Source: Anaerolineales bacterium
GTDB lineage: Bacteria > Chloroflexota > Anaerolineae > Anaerolineales > Villigracilaceae
NCBI GenBank assembly: GCA_919902735.1
Contig: CAKKRM010000164.1
Location: forward strand, 1 to 64,000
DNA length: 64,000 bases
Direction: 5' to 3'
In this document: piece by piece, positions 52,585 through 59,904 of the stretch
Position numbering within the stretch: the stretch's first letter is position 1
How the letters are laid out: the number at the start of each line of letters is the position of its first letter
The notes under the pieces: model-generated
The model's database searches: none
What the model saw: only the letters and a program-made list of their open reading frames with translations
What the model was told of the DNA's origin: nothing
Translations under genes and position numbers: made by a program

Positions 52585-53373
52585 ATGAGCGCAATCATTC
52601 TTGACGGTTCGATGGTGCATTACGAGGCGTTGGGGCGTGGCCGCCCCATTGTCTTCCTGCACGGCTGGGCCGGCTCATGGCGCTATTGGATCAATGCCAT
52701 GCAGGTTGCGTCCACATCTTTCCGCGCCTACGCAGTGGACCTCTTCGGTTTTGGCGATACAAGCCGCGACCCCCTGCGCTACACTCTCGACAAACAGGCA
52801 GAACTCATCAATCGTTTTCTCGAAGAAATGGGCATCGGCAAAGTTGCCCTGGTCGGCCACGACCTTGGCGCATTGGTGGCGCTCACCTTCATCAAACAAA
52901 AACATGAAAGCGTGGACAGGGTCATGGCGGTCAACTGTCCGCTTGAGTATGATGCGCTCAACGCCCGCATGAGGACTGCTCCCGCGACGGAACTTGTCGA
53001 ATGGTTGACATCCCGCACGCCCGAAGCCCTCGCCGCCCTTTCAGACGCCTCCAAGGTCGACCCGCAAGCTGTTTCTGTTTCGATGACCGGACTCCAGTCT
53101 GATAATTTATTTGCCAGCGTTCGCAACCTGAGTATTCCCAGCTTGTTCGTGTACGGCACAAATAACCCCGCCCTGCCCCTTCCCGCCCAGGAAAAGACAG
53201 ATGCCCTGCCGCAGCACATGCACCAAATCAACCTCGAAGGCGCGGGGCATTTCCCCATGGTGGATAACGCCACCCAGTTCAACCGCCTGCTGACAGATTT
53301 CCTCGCCCTCGATTCTGGCGCAAGCCCCCGTGAGCTTCAGCTAAAGGAAGAATGGAAACGCAGAGTTCGCTAA
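52585..53373 (+). CDS. Alpha/beta hydrolase with Asp nucleophile (epoxide hydrolase/dehalogenase-like)
   Basis: This 262-residue protein closely resembles the gene at 39646 (HGWAGSW; GRGRP). At the nucleophile elbow it reads LVGHDLGALVALTF, with Asp where the paralogue has Ser. Asp is used by epoxide hydrolases and haloalkane dehalogenases, so the enzyme probably makes a covalent ester intermediate. The catalytic His is likely in EGAGHFPMVDN near 235. It follows the receiver gene by 6 bp, at the end of the signalling array. Confidence 0.88.
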   Translation: MSAIILDGSMVHYEALGRGRPIVFLHGWAGSWRYWINAMQVASTSFRAYAVDLFGFGDTSRDPLRYTLDKQAELINRFLEEMGIGKVALVGHDLGALVALTFIKQKHESVDRVMAVNCPLEYDALNARMRTAPATELVEWLTSRTPEALAALSDASKVDPQAVSVSMTGLQSDNLFASVRNLSIPSLFVYGTNNPALPLPAQEKTDALPQHMHQINLEGAGHFPMVDNATQFNRLLTDFLALDSGASPRELQLKEEWKRRVR

Positions 53374-53375
53374 CG

Positions 53376-53428
53376 TACCGCAAGACATCGTCCCCGCATG
53401 GGGGTTTATCTCGCGGTATTTTTTTTAT
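53376..53428 (+). terminator. Terminator after the signalling array
   Basis: The outer stem TACCGC/GCGGTA and an inner CCCC-GCAT-GGGG hairpin are followed by a T-run (TTTTTTTT). A family C palindrome (GCCGCCGTCCCCGGCGGC, 53438-53455) comes next. Confidence 0.7.
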
Positions 53429-53437
53429 CCCGCTCAA

Positions 53438-53455
53438 GCCGCCGTCCCCGGCGGC
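53438..53455. repeat. Palindromic repeat family C
   Basis: GCCGCCGTCCCCGGCGGC followed by GTATTTTTTA, so it could also terminate transcription. Same sequence as at 2873. Confidence 0.8.
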
Positions 53456-53466
53456 GTATTTTTTAC

Positions 53467-53495
53467 TTGACATCCCATCCTCACGGTCATATACT
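53467..53495 (+). promoter_or_regulatory. Promoter of the thiamine operon
   Basis: TTGACA (53467-53472), a 17-bp spacer and TATACT (53490-53495), just upstream of the TPP aptamer. Confidence 0.88.
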
Positions 53496-53505
53496 CATTT
53501 CACAA

Positions 53506-53598
53506 TTGAACGGGGAGCCTTTTCGAAAGGCTGAGAGGAGCGTGAACGCGCTCGACCCGCAACACCTGATCTGGTTAATACCAGCGGAGGGATTTTCT
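53506..53598 (+). ncRNA. TPP (thiamine pyrophosphate) riboswitch
   Basis: The THI-element is clear: CGGGGAGCC, a variable hairpin, GGCTGAGAGG, GACCCGCAACACCTGATCTGG and GTTAATACCAGCGGAGGGA. These include the TPP-binding GCTGAGA and CTGATCTGGTTAATACC blocks. A terminator follows, so high TPP should stop transcription of the thiamine kinase and transporter genes. Confidence 0.96.
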
Positions 53599-53610
53599 CA
53601 TTAAGCCTGC

Positions 53611-53640
53611 AAACATCCTCCGCCAGAGGATGTTTTTTAT
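53611..53640 (+). terminator. Terminator of the TPP riboswitch
   Basis: AAACATCCTC-CGCCA-GAGGATGTTTTTT. It lies between the aptamer and the kinase start. Confidence 0.92.
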
Positions 53641-53642
53641 TT

Positions 53643-53690
53643 CGTCATTGCGAAGAGCGAACGAATGTGAGCGACGAAGCAATCACACCC
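53643..53690. repeat. Repeat family E copy in the thiamine leader
   Basis: CGTCATTGCGAAGAGCGAAC ... GAAGCAATCAC, in the 5' leader between terminator and thiN. Confidence 0.65.
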
Positions 53691-53707
53691 TCCATGAAAG
53701 AAAACCC

Positions 53708-54424
53708 ATGTCTCGTATCATCATCTTCGCCAACGGCCACCTGCCCAACCCCGAAAAAGCCCGCGCCCTCATCCGCCCCGATGACTTCATCCTCTGCGCG
53801 GACGGCGGCGCTCGCCATGCTCTTGCGCTGGGACTCACCCCAAATTTAGTGATTGGTGATTTGGATTCGATATCGAAAGAAGAAAGAAGAATGATGGATG
53901 AGGCTGGTGTTGAGTTTCTTCGCTTCCCTACCGACAAAAACGAAACCGACCTTGAACTCGCCATCACTCATGCGCTTACCCTCCATCCCGACCAAATCCT
54001 CATCCTTGCTGCGCTCGGCGGTCGCATGGACCAGACCCTTGCCAACATTGCCTTGCTTTCCAACCTTCAACTTACAACCTGCAACATTCGAATCACCGAC
54101 AGCGTGGAAGAACTCTTCTTTTGCAGAGAGCGGGTCAAAGTCGAAGGAAGAAGCGGAAACATCGTCTCACTCATCCCCTGGGGGGGGGAAGTCCACGGAG
54201 TCTTTACCGAAAACCTGCGCTGGCATCTTCATCACGAAACGCTTGATCCTGATAAAACCCGCGGCATTAGCAACGAAATGACCGCCGACACCGCAACAAT
54301 CTCCATCCAAAGTGGCTTGCTTCTCATCGTTCACCGCGCTGAAACCAGTCTCCAGTCTCCAGTCTCTAATCTCCAATCTCCAGACCTGAGACCTGAGACT
54401 AGAGACTCCAAAAGGAACTCATGA
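53708..54424 (+). CDS. thiN: Thiamine diphosphokinase
   Basis: This 238-residue enzyme converts thiamine to thiamine pyrophosphate using ATP. The N-terminal ADGGARHALALGLTPNLVIGDLDSISKEE and PTDKNETDLELAI motifs are those of the TPK catalytic domain. Two heptanucleotide tracts lie in frame: 54062-54089 encodes NLQLTTCNIR, and 54346-54408 encodes most of a divergent C-terminal extension (SLQSPVSNLQSPDL...). The end therefore probably does not belong to the original enzyme. It overlaps the binding-protein gene by 4 bp. It is the first gene after the TPP riboswitch. Confidence 0.92.
   Translation: MSRIIIFANGHLPNPEKARALIRPDDFILCADGGARHALALGLTPNLVIGDLDSISKEERRMMDEAGVEFLRFPTDKNETDLELAITHALTLHPDQILILAALGGRMDQTLANIALLSNLQLTTCNIRITDSVEELFFCRERVKVEGRSGNIVSLIPWGGEVHGVFTENLRWHLHHETLDPDKTRGISNEMTADTATISIQSGLLLIVHRAETSLQSPVSNLQSPDLRPETRDSKRNS
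54062..54089 (+). repeat. In-frame heptamer tract inside thiN (4 units)
   Basis: AACCTTC, AACTTAC, AACCTGC, AACATTC in a row, within the coding sequence after the conserved LANIALL segment. Confidence 0.85.
54346..54408 (+). repeat. In-frame heptamer tract at the thiN end (9 units)
   Basis: Three CAGTCTC units, TAATCTC, CAATCTC, CAGACCT, GAGACCT, GAGACTA and GAGACTC. Period 7 gives a 21-bp, seven-residue protein period. Confidence 0.9.
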
Positions 54425-55476
54425 AAAAACTTACCCTCCTTGTTTTCTCCCTTCGACATGCTCAGGGCATTGCTATCCTCTTTCTTCTTGCAGCTTGTGC
54501 TTCCGCTGGCCCCACCACTCTCACCGTGATGACTCACGACTCCTTCGCCATCTCCGAAGATGTTGTCACTTCCTTTGAAGAAGCCAACAACGTGGACGTT
54601 GTCTTCCTGCAAAGTGGCGATGCGGGTTCGATGCTCAATAAAGCTGTTCTTTCAAAAGACGCCCCGCTCGCGGATGTGATGTTCGGCGTGGACAATACCT
54701 TCCTCTCCCGCGCCCTCGCAGCGGATATCTTCGACGCGTATCAATCTCCCGCGCTAAGCGCTGTGCCTGCTGAGTTTGTGCTTGATTCATCTTTCCGCGC
54801 CCTGCCTGTGGACTATGGCGATGTCTGCATCAATTACGATAAAAATTATTTTGCTGAAAATAATTTAGCCGTGCCGCAATCATTCGAGGATTTGGCGAAG
54901 CCTGAATACAACGGCTTGCTTGTTGTGGAAAACCCCGCCACGTCATCGCCTGGTCTGGCGTTTATGCTTGCCACCCGCGCCTATTTTGGTGATGGCTTCC
55001 TCGATTACTGGCAAAGCCTGAAAGACAATGGCGTGGTTGTCGTGGATGGCTGGGAAACCGCCTACTACACCAACTTCTCCGCTTCTTCTGGAAATGGCAA
55101 CCAGCCGATGGTGGTCTCCTACGCCTCCAGCCCTGCGGCGGAAGTGTTCTTCGCCCCCTCGCCGTTGACCGAATCCCCAACCGCGTCCATCATCGCTTCG
55201 GGCATGTGCTTCCGCCAGATCGAATTCGTCGGTATTTTCAAAAATGGACAGAACCGCGACCTCGCCGAAAAATTTGTGGATTTTATGCTCGGCGAACAAT
55301 TCCAGGAAGATATGCCGCTGAATATGTTTGTCTATCCTGTGAATGAAGCCGCTCAACTGCCCGATGTGTTTGTAAACTTTGCGCAGATTGCAGAAAATCC
55401 CGCCATGCTTTCTTATGAGGAGATCGCAACCAATCGCGACGCGTGGATCGAAGCGTGGGCTGAGATAATGAAGTAG
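54421..55476 (+). CDS. thiB: Thiamine ABC transporter substrate-binding lipoprotein (ThiB-like)
   Basis: This 351-residue protein has an N-terminal signal with lipobox LAAC (about residue 26) and a type II binding fold: TVMTHDSFAISEDVVTSFE, VMFGVDNTFLSRAL, and DYGDVCINYDKNYF. These resemble the thiamine/TPP-binding ThiB (TbpA). Its place behind a TPP riboswitch and beside permease and ATPase genes supports thiamine as the ligand. The signal region contains a family D repeat (54449-54469) coding for SLRHAQGI, which weakens the hydrophobic core at its start. Confidence 0.9.
   Translation: MKKLTLLVFSLRHAQGIAILFLLAACASAGPTTLTVMTHDSFAISEDVVTSFEEANNVDVVFLQSGDAGSMLNKAVLSKDAPLADVMFGVDNTFLSRALAADIFDAYQSPALSAVPAEFVLDSSFRALPVDYGDVCINYDKNYFAENNLAVPQSFEDLAKPEYNGLLVVENPATSSPGLAFMLATRAYFGDGFLDYWQSLKDNGVVVVDGWETAYYTNFSASSGNGNQPMVVSYASSPAAEVFFAPSPLTESPTASIIASGMCFRQIEFVGIFKNGQNRDLAEKFVDFMLGEQFQEDMPLNMFVYPVNEAAQLPDVFVNFAQIAENPAMLSYEEIATNRDAWIEAWAEIMK
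54449..54469. repeat. Repeat family D inside the thiB signal sequence
   Basis: CCCTTCGACATGCTCAGGGCA, the reverse of the repeat at 52098, in frame in a lipoprotein signal peptide. Confidence 0.8.
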
Positions 55477-55516
55477 GTCGGGTTTGTAACCCGACATTAA
55501 TTCTGCGTTTGCATAA

Positions 55517-57226
55517 ATGAGAAATAACCTTTTGAACTACGGAGACACTAAGACATGGAGAATTAAATTCCTCCGTATCTTAGTGTCTCCGTGGTTTTCT
55601 CGTTTGTTTCTCTGGCTCGCCCCCCTCCTCTTCCTGTCCATCTTTTTCTTCTACCCTCTCACCAAAATCCTCACTCTCACCTTCGACCTCGAAACCTTTA
55701 CAGACCCAAATAACCTACGCATCACGCAACACGCAACACGCTTCACCTTTTACCAGGCAACTCTTTCAACAATTCTCACCTTCGCCCTCGGACTCCCTTC
55801 CGCCATCCTTTTCTCCCGCTTCGACTTCCACGGCAAATCCCTCCTGCGCGCCCTCACCGCCGTCCCTTTCATGCTGCCCACCGTTGTAGTCGCCGCCGCT
55901 TTCAACTCCCTTTTTAGTTATAAGGTTACAGGTTCAATGTTACAGGTTTTCAACCTTCAACCTTCAACCCTCAACTTTTTACTCATTCTCACCGCTCACG
56001 TCTTCTACAACACCACCATCGTCATCCGCATCGTCGGCAACGCGCTATCCCAACTTGGCCCCCGCATCGAAGCCTCCGCCCGCATCCTCGGCGCAGACAC
56101 ATTCCGCACATGGCGTCACATCACCCTGCCATTGCTCCGCCCCTCCCTCCTCGCCGCCGCCCTGCTCGTCTTCATGTTCGACTTCACCAGCTTCGGCGTT
56201 ATCTTGCTTTTAGGCGGCTCGAACTTTGCCACTCTCGAAGTGGAAATTTACATCCGCGCCCTGCAACTTCCCAACCTGAATCTCGCCGCGTTTTTATCCG
56301 TCATCCAACTCATCTTCACCCTCATCTTCTCCATCCTCTATACCCGCACCATTAACCAAGTCCAAACCCAAACCGCCCCGCGCTTCTCCACCGCCCGCCC
56401 GCCGAAGACTATCAAAGAAAAAATCTTTGTCGCAACTCTCACCCTCCTTCTTTCCTCTTTCTTCTTTCTTCCACTCGTCTCATTGCCTGTTCGCTCATTA
56501 ACCCGCCTCGAACCCGACCGCGGACAACGCGACCAGGTCCAATACGGCTTCACCACCGATTACTACGAAGAACTCTTCATCAACCGGCGCGGATCATTAT
56601 TCTACGTCCCGCCTGTGCAAGCGGCTGTCAACTCGCTGGGCTTTGCCGGCATCACAGTTCTGCTTTCCCTTGCTCTCGGCTACCCCGCCGCCTACGCTCT
56701 TGCCAAACCGACGCGCCTCGAAAAATTTCTCGATCCCTTCCTCATGCTTCCCCTTGGCGCATCCACAGTGATGATGGGACTCGGCTTCATCCTTTCCTTT
56801 GGGCGGCTTATCGCTTCGCCATTCTTCATTCCCATTGCTCACACACTTATTGCATTACCATTTGTCATTCGCACACTTCAGCCCGCCCTCGCCTCCATCC
56901 CCGAAAGACTTCGCCAAGCCGCATCCACACTCGGTGCATCGCCCTTCCGCGTCTGGCAAACCGTGGATTTTCCCATCCTCTCACGCGCCACATTGAGCGC
57001 CGCCACCTTCGCCTTCACCGTCTCGCTCGGCGAATTCGGCGCGACCCTGCTCATCACCCGCCCCGAATATCCCACCATCCCGATTACCATCTCGCGTTTC
57101 CTCTCTCAGCCTGGCGGTCTCAACTACGGTCAAGCCATGGCAATGGCAACCCTGCTCATGTTACTCACCACCCTCAGCATTTTACTCATCGAAAAACTGC
57201 GCTTCAACAACGCGGGAGAATTCTAA
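55517..57226 (+). CDS. thiP: Thiamine ABC transporter permease (ThiP-like, fused double unit)
   Basis: This 569-residue inner-membrane permease has about 12 helices. It is built of two homologous permease halves, each with an EAA-like loop (ASARILGADTFRTWRHITLPLLRPSL near 190 and QAASTLGASPFRVWQTVDFPIL near 465). The ATPase contacts these loops. Three repeats are inserted in frame in the first third: a 15-bp-arm palindrome (55539-55592), a heptamer run (55717-55743) and another heptamer run (55918-55978). The ORF stays open through all three. It joins the ATPase gene by sharing one base. Confidence 0.9.
   Translation: MRNNLLNYGDTKTWRIKFLRILVSPWFSRLFLWLAPLLFLSIFFFYPLTKILTLTFDLETFTDPNNLRITQHATRFTFYQATLSTILTFALGLPSAILFSRFDFHGKSLLRALTAVPFMLPTVVVAAAFNSLFSYKVTGSMLQVFNLQPSTLNFLLILTAHVFYNTTIVIRIVGNALSQLGPRIEASARILGADTFRTWRHITLPLLRPSLLAAALLVFMFDFTSFGVILLLGGSNFATLEVEIYIRALQLPNLNLAAFLSVIQLIFTLIFSILYTRTINQVQTQTAPRFSTARPPKTIKEKIFVATLTLLLSSFFFLPLVSLPVRSLTRLEPDRGQRDQVQYGFTTDYYEELFINRRGSLFYVPPVQAAVNSLGFAGITVLLSLALGYPAAYALAKPTRLEKFLDPFLMLPLGASTVMMGLGFILSFGRLIASPFFIPIAHTLIALPFVIRTLQPALASIPERLRQAASTLGASPFRVWQTVDFPILSRATLSAATFAFTVSLGEFGATLLITRPEYPTIPITISRFLSQPGGLNYGQAMAMATLLMLLTTLSILLIEKLRFNNAGEF
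55539..55592. repeat. Palindrome inside thiP
   Basis: Arms ACGGAGACACTAAGA and TCTTAGTGTCTCCGT, perfect over 15 bp. It codes for about residues 8-25, just before the first helix. Confidence 0.88.
55717..55743 (+). repeat. In-frame heptamer tract inside thiP (ACGCAAC type)
   Basis: ACGCATC, ACGCAAC, ACGCAAC, then ACGCTTC. It encodes RITQHATRF. Confidence 0.82.
55918..55978 (+). repeat. In-frame heptamer tract inside thiP (CAACCTT type)
   Basis: AAGGTTACAGGTTCAATGTTACAGG arm followed by CAACCTT, CAACCTT, CAACCCT, CAACTTT. It encodes about residues 135-154 (VTGSMLQVFNLQPSTLNFLL), between two helices. Confidence 0.88.
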
Positions 57227-58272
57227 TGCTCGAAGTTCGCAACCTCATCAAATCCTACGAAGGCAAGCCGCTCCTGCGCGACATCTCATTTTCTGTTTCA
57301 CAAGGCGAAACCATTTGTTTGCTCGGCGCGTCGGGCAGTGGCAAGTCCACCATTTTGAAGATGATCGCTGGATTGGAGTTTCCTGAAAGTGGAGATATCC
57401 TGTTCAACAACATTGACCTCGCCCAGACACCGCCTCACCTCCGCGACTTTGGCTTGGTTTTCCAAGACTATGGGCTTTTCCCTCACCTGAATGTTTTTGA
57501 CAACGTCGCCTTCGGCCTGAGAATGCAAAGAATCAAACACAAAGGGCACGAAGGAGAAATTGCTCGTCGTGTGCATGAAATGATGGAGTTGGTTAACTTG
57601 ACCAGTTTTGAATCCCGCAACGTCACCGACCTCTCTGGCGGCGAACAGCAGCGCGTGGCTCTCGCACGTGCTCTTGCCCCTCAACCTCAACTGCTCATGT
57701 TCGACGAACCCCTCGGCGCATTGGACAGATCACTGAAAGAAGACCTGCTCAACGAACTGCGCGGCATCTTGCGTCAGACGAATATCCCCGCCATCTACGT
57801 CACCCACGACCAGGAAGAAGCTTTCGCCATCGCCGACCGCATTTTGGTTCTGCATGACGGCATCATCATCCGTGATGCCGCGCCGCACGAAATTTGGAAA
57901 GACCCACAGTCTGCGTTTGTGGCGAAACTGCTCGGGATTGGCAATGTTGTCGAAGGGGAAGTGATTGCGAAGAATAAAATCAAAACAGCATTCGGTATTT
58001 TGAGTTTGGATTGTGTGAAAAATGTTGGGGAAAATATCCAGTTGCTAGTGCAACAGATCCCCTCTCCCGCGGGAGAGGGGCGGGGGGGTGAGGTCATAGA
58101 GGAGATTCAACTTACAGTGGAGGATGTGTTCTTTAAGCAGGACCAGTTTCAGGTCAAAGGAAGAGGCGTTGTCCTGAGCGAGTCGAAGGACGGTTTATTA
58201 ATCCACATGAAAGACGCGCCGCGAGTCGGGGATGTCATCCGCGTGAAGGTTCAGGTAAAATGCCTGGTATGA
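57226..58272 (+). CDS. thiQ: Thiamine ABC transporter ATP-binding protein (ThiQ-like)
   Basis: This 348-residue ATPase has Walker A GASGSGKST (34-42), Q-loop VFQDYG, signature LSGGEQQR (136-143), Walker B LLMFDEP (157-162) and the H-loop THDQEE. The C-terminal ~110 residues form a TOBE-like domain. Repeats interrupt it in frame: a CAAAGGGCACGAAGG unit (about 102-111), a GC-rich palindrome (about 279-290, SPAGEGRGGE) and a family D repeat (about 315-322, VLSESKDG). The last two fall in the TOBE region. It overlaps the next gene by 13 bp. Confidence 0.9.
   Translation: MLEVRNLIKSYEGKPLLRDISFSVSQGETICLLGASGSGKSTILKMIAGLEFPESGDILFNNIDLAQTPPHLRDFGLVFQDYGLFPHLNVFDNVAFGLRMQRIKHKGHEGEIARRVHEMMELVNLTSFESRNVTDLSGGEQQRVALARALAPQPQLLMFDEPLGALDRSLKEDLLNELRGILRQTNIPAIYVTHDQEEAFAIADRILVLHDGIIIRDAAPHEIWKDPQSAFVAKLLGIGNVVEGEVIAKNKIKTAFGILSLDCVKNVGENIQLLVQQIPSPAGEGRGGEVIEEIQLTVEDVFFKQDQFQVKGRGVVLSESKDGLLIHMKDAPRVGDVIRVKVQVKCLV
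57528..57560 (+). repeat. Repeat inside thiQ (CACAAAGGGCACGAAGG)
   Basis: Short sequence in frame, coding for KHKGHEGE. It looks foreign to the ATPase family at this point. Confidence 0.5.
58061..58094. repeat. GC-rich palindrome inside thiQ (family F)
   Basis: CCCTCTCCCGCGGGAGAGGGGCGG..., a symmetric palindrome followed by GGGGTGAGG. It codes in frame for PSPAGEGRGGE. Confidence 0.88.
58170..58191. repeat. Repeat family D inside thiQ
   Basis: TGTCCTGAGCGAGTCGAAGG, in frame, coding VLSESKD. Confidence 0.85.
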
Positions 58273-58718
58273 AAATCTTGAAAAAGAATTTGGCAGATGA
58301 AGTCACCTGGCAATATGATGGCGTGGTGTTGAGTCGTGAAAGCAACTCGGTCACCATTGAAGCCTTCTTCAACCGCGATGATATGCTGTTTCAGGATATT
58401 GTCCTAAAGCGGGATGATCGATTTGTGGAAACTTTTTATTCGGATAAGTGGTTTAATATCTTTGAAATCTACGACCGCGATGATGGGAAACTAAAAGGCT
58501 GGTATTGCAATATCACCAAGCCTGCCATCATCGAGGATGGTTCTGTCTGGTATGTGGATTTGGCTCTCGATTTATGGGTCTCTGCCGATGGCAGGCAAAC
58601 GGTGTTGGATGAAGAGGAATTGGAAGAATTAGCGTTGGATGCTGAATTGCATAAAAAAATTTACGCTGGCTTGCATGAATTGCAGACCCTGTTTGAAGAG
58701 CGCCGCAGTGAGATGTGA
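58260..58718 (+). CDS. DUF402 domain protein
   Basis: This 152-residue protein has the DUF402 beta-barrel signature: FETFYSDKWFNIFEIYDRDDGKLKGWYCNI, then YVDLALDLWV and the acidic VLDEEELEEL. Relatives include nucleoside-triphosphate/diphosphate phosphatases. Substrate is not known. It overlaps thiQ by 13 bp, so it is likely cotranscribed with the thiamine genes, and the terminator at 58723 ends the unit. Confidence 0.88.
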   Translation: MPGMKILKKNLADEVTWQYDGVVLSRESNSVTIEAFFNRDDMLFQDIVLKRDDRFVETFYSDKWFNIFEIYDRDDGKLKGWYCNITKPAIIEDGSVWYVDLALDLWVSADGRQTVLDEEELEELALDAELHKKIYAGLHELQTLFEERRSEM

Positions 58719-58722
58719 ATCA

Positions 58723-58757
58723 AAACCCCCTCCGACTTGTTCGGAGGGGGTTTTGAT
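58723..58757 (+). terminator. Rho-independent terminator, thiamine operon
   Basis: AAAACCCCCTCCGA-CTTGT-TCGGAGGGGGTTTT; bidirectional in form and between convergent genes. Confidence 0.94.
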
Positions 58758-58764
58758 TTGAAGA

Positions 58765-58920
58765 TTAGCCGAAAGATTGTACGAGCGTGTCGCCGTAGAA
58801 CCAGCCGCCGAGGGCAATTGCGCAGCAACAGCAAAGCAGGACTACAACCACGATACCGATGATAAGACCTGTGTTGCTTTTCTTGGGTTGTTCTTCGGGG
58901 GTAACAGGCATTTCAGACAT
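58765..58920 (-). CDS. Small membrane protein with Cys run
   Basis: This 51-residue protein has an N-terminal polar stretch (SEMPVTPEEQPKKSN) and one hydrophobic helix (about 17-40) containing VLLCCCCAIALGG. It resembles small tail-anchored membrane proteins of unknown function. ATG 58920 follows GGAGAAG on the reverse strand at good spacing. Convergent with the thiamine operon. Confidence 0.6.
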   Translation of the reverse strand: MSEMPVTPEEQPKKSNTGLIIGIVVVVLLCCCCAIALGGWFYGDTLVQSFG

Positions 58921-59019
58921 GATTTCTTCTCCTTTTAATGAATGATTTCGCACAACGATGACGTGTGTGCATTATAAACGAGAAACTCAGGCGGAGGATG
59001 TTAAAAAGATTGTCGTGCA

Positions 59020-59178
59020 TGGCTGTAGCAAAGTCAGGAAAATCTTAGCGCGAAATACGCGAAATTGGCGAATGGACGCGAAAAAGGAAAAATTCGCGCT
59101 CTTTCGCTTTTTTCGCGGCGTTCGCGTTAAAACAACGCCATGAATTCAGAACCACGTCAAGCGACTTTGCAACAACCA
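59020..59178. repeat. Inverted-repeat element family B, copy 2 (MITE-like)
   Basis: TGGCTGTAGCAAAGTC at the left and GACTTTGCAACAACCA at the right (14 of 16 bp match as inverted repeats). The interior has CGCGAAATACGCGAAATTGG like copy 1, but the ends differ from copy 1. Confidence 0.7.
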
Positions 59179-59222
59179 TAAGCAATGTGTGCATGCAAAG
59201 GTTGTCAGCGGTTTACGCTGAA

Positions 59223-59270
59223 GCCGCCGTCTCCGGCGGCGTTTGACGAGGGAATTCCTGCGCCGAGGAT
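59223..59270. repeat. Palindromic repeat family C, copy 3
   Basis: GCCGCCGTCTCCGGCGGC followed by GCGCCGAGGATGGCGC, the same two-hairpin order as at 2873. Confidence 0.75.
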
Positions 59271-59317
59271 GGCGCAGAGAGCAGATTACCTGACATGTTT
59301 TGCGTGCATACAGATTG

Positions 59318-59890
59318 TCAGGCGGTCTGGGCTTTTTCTTTTCTGTTCATCCACCACCAAATGACGAGTACCAGCAGTACGATGGTGATGGTGCCCATGA
59401 TGAGGGGGATGATGATCGCCAGCACGGAGGTGATGAAAGCGAAGATATCTTCGGCAATCGAAACAGGGACGTTGCCCGCGCCAGCCGTTGCGGCGGTGAC
59501 GGCGGGGCGGACTGCTGCGGCTTTAACTGTATGAACACTGCCCGCCACGAGCAACCCACAAGCGAGCGCCAGCACGGGGCTGATGTCTGTGACGACATTT
59601 GCGCTGGCGGCGAAGGCAATGGCGCCCGCCACGGGGCGGACAACTGTTTGAATGAGATCGTTGATGTGGTTGACGGCGGGGATTTTATCCGCGACCATTT
59701 CAATGATGACGAGAATGCCTAGCAGAATCAATATCCATGGGTTGGCGATCAGGTCAAAGGGTTGGCTGAGGTTGAGGGTGTTGGGAAAGTAGTGCCCGAT
59801 AACGCCGATCACGAGCAGGGGGATGTAAGCGTTGAGTCCCGCGCTGGCAGAGAGACCAAATGCAGAAAATACGCCGAGTAGTAGTTCCAT
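59318..59890 (-). CDS. DUF4126 family membrane protein
   Basis: This 190-residue integral membrane protein has about five hydrophobic helices. The N-terminal GVFSAFGLSASAGLNAYIPLLVIGVIG is typical of DUF4126. Function is unknown. ATG 59890 follows AGGAG at good spacing. It lies 14 bp after the DUF2085 gene on the same strand, suggesting coexpression. Confidence 0.83.
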   Translation of the reverse strand: MELLLGVFSAFGLSASAGLNAYIPLLVIGVIGHYFPNTLNLSQPFDLIANPWILILLGILVIIEMVADKIPAVNHINDLIQTVVRPVAGAIAFAASANVVTDISPVLALACGLLVAGSVHTVKAAAVRPAVTAATAGAGNVPVSIAEDIFAFITSVLAIIIPLIMGTITIVLLVLVIWWWMNRKEKAQTA

Positions 59891-59904
59891 GTTTTCTCCT
59901 TGTT

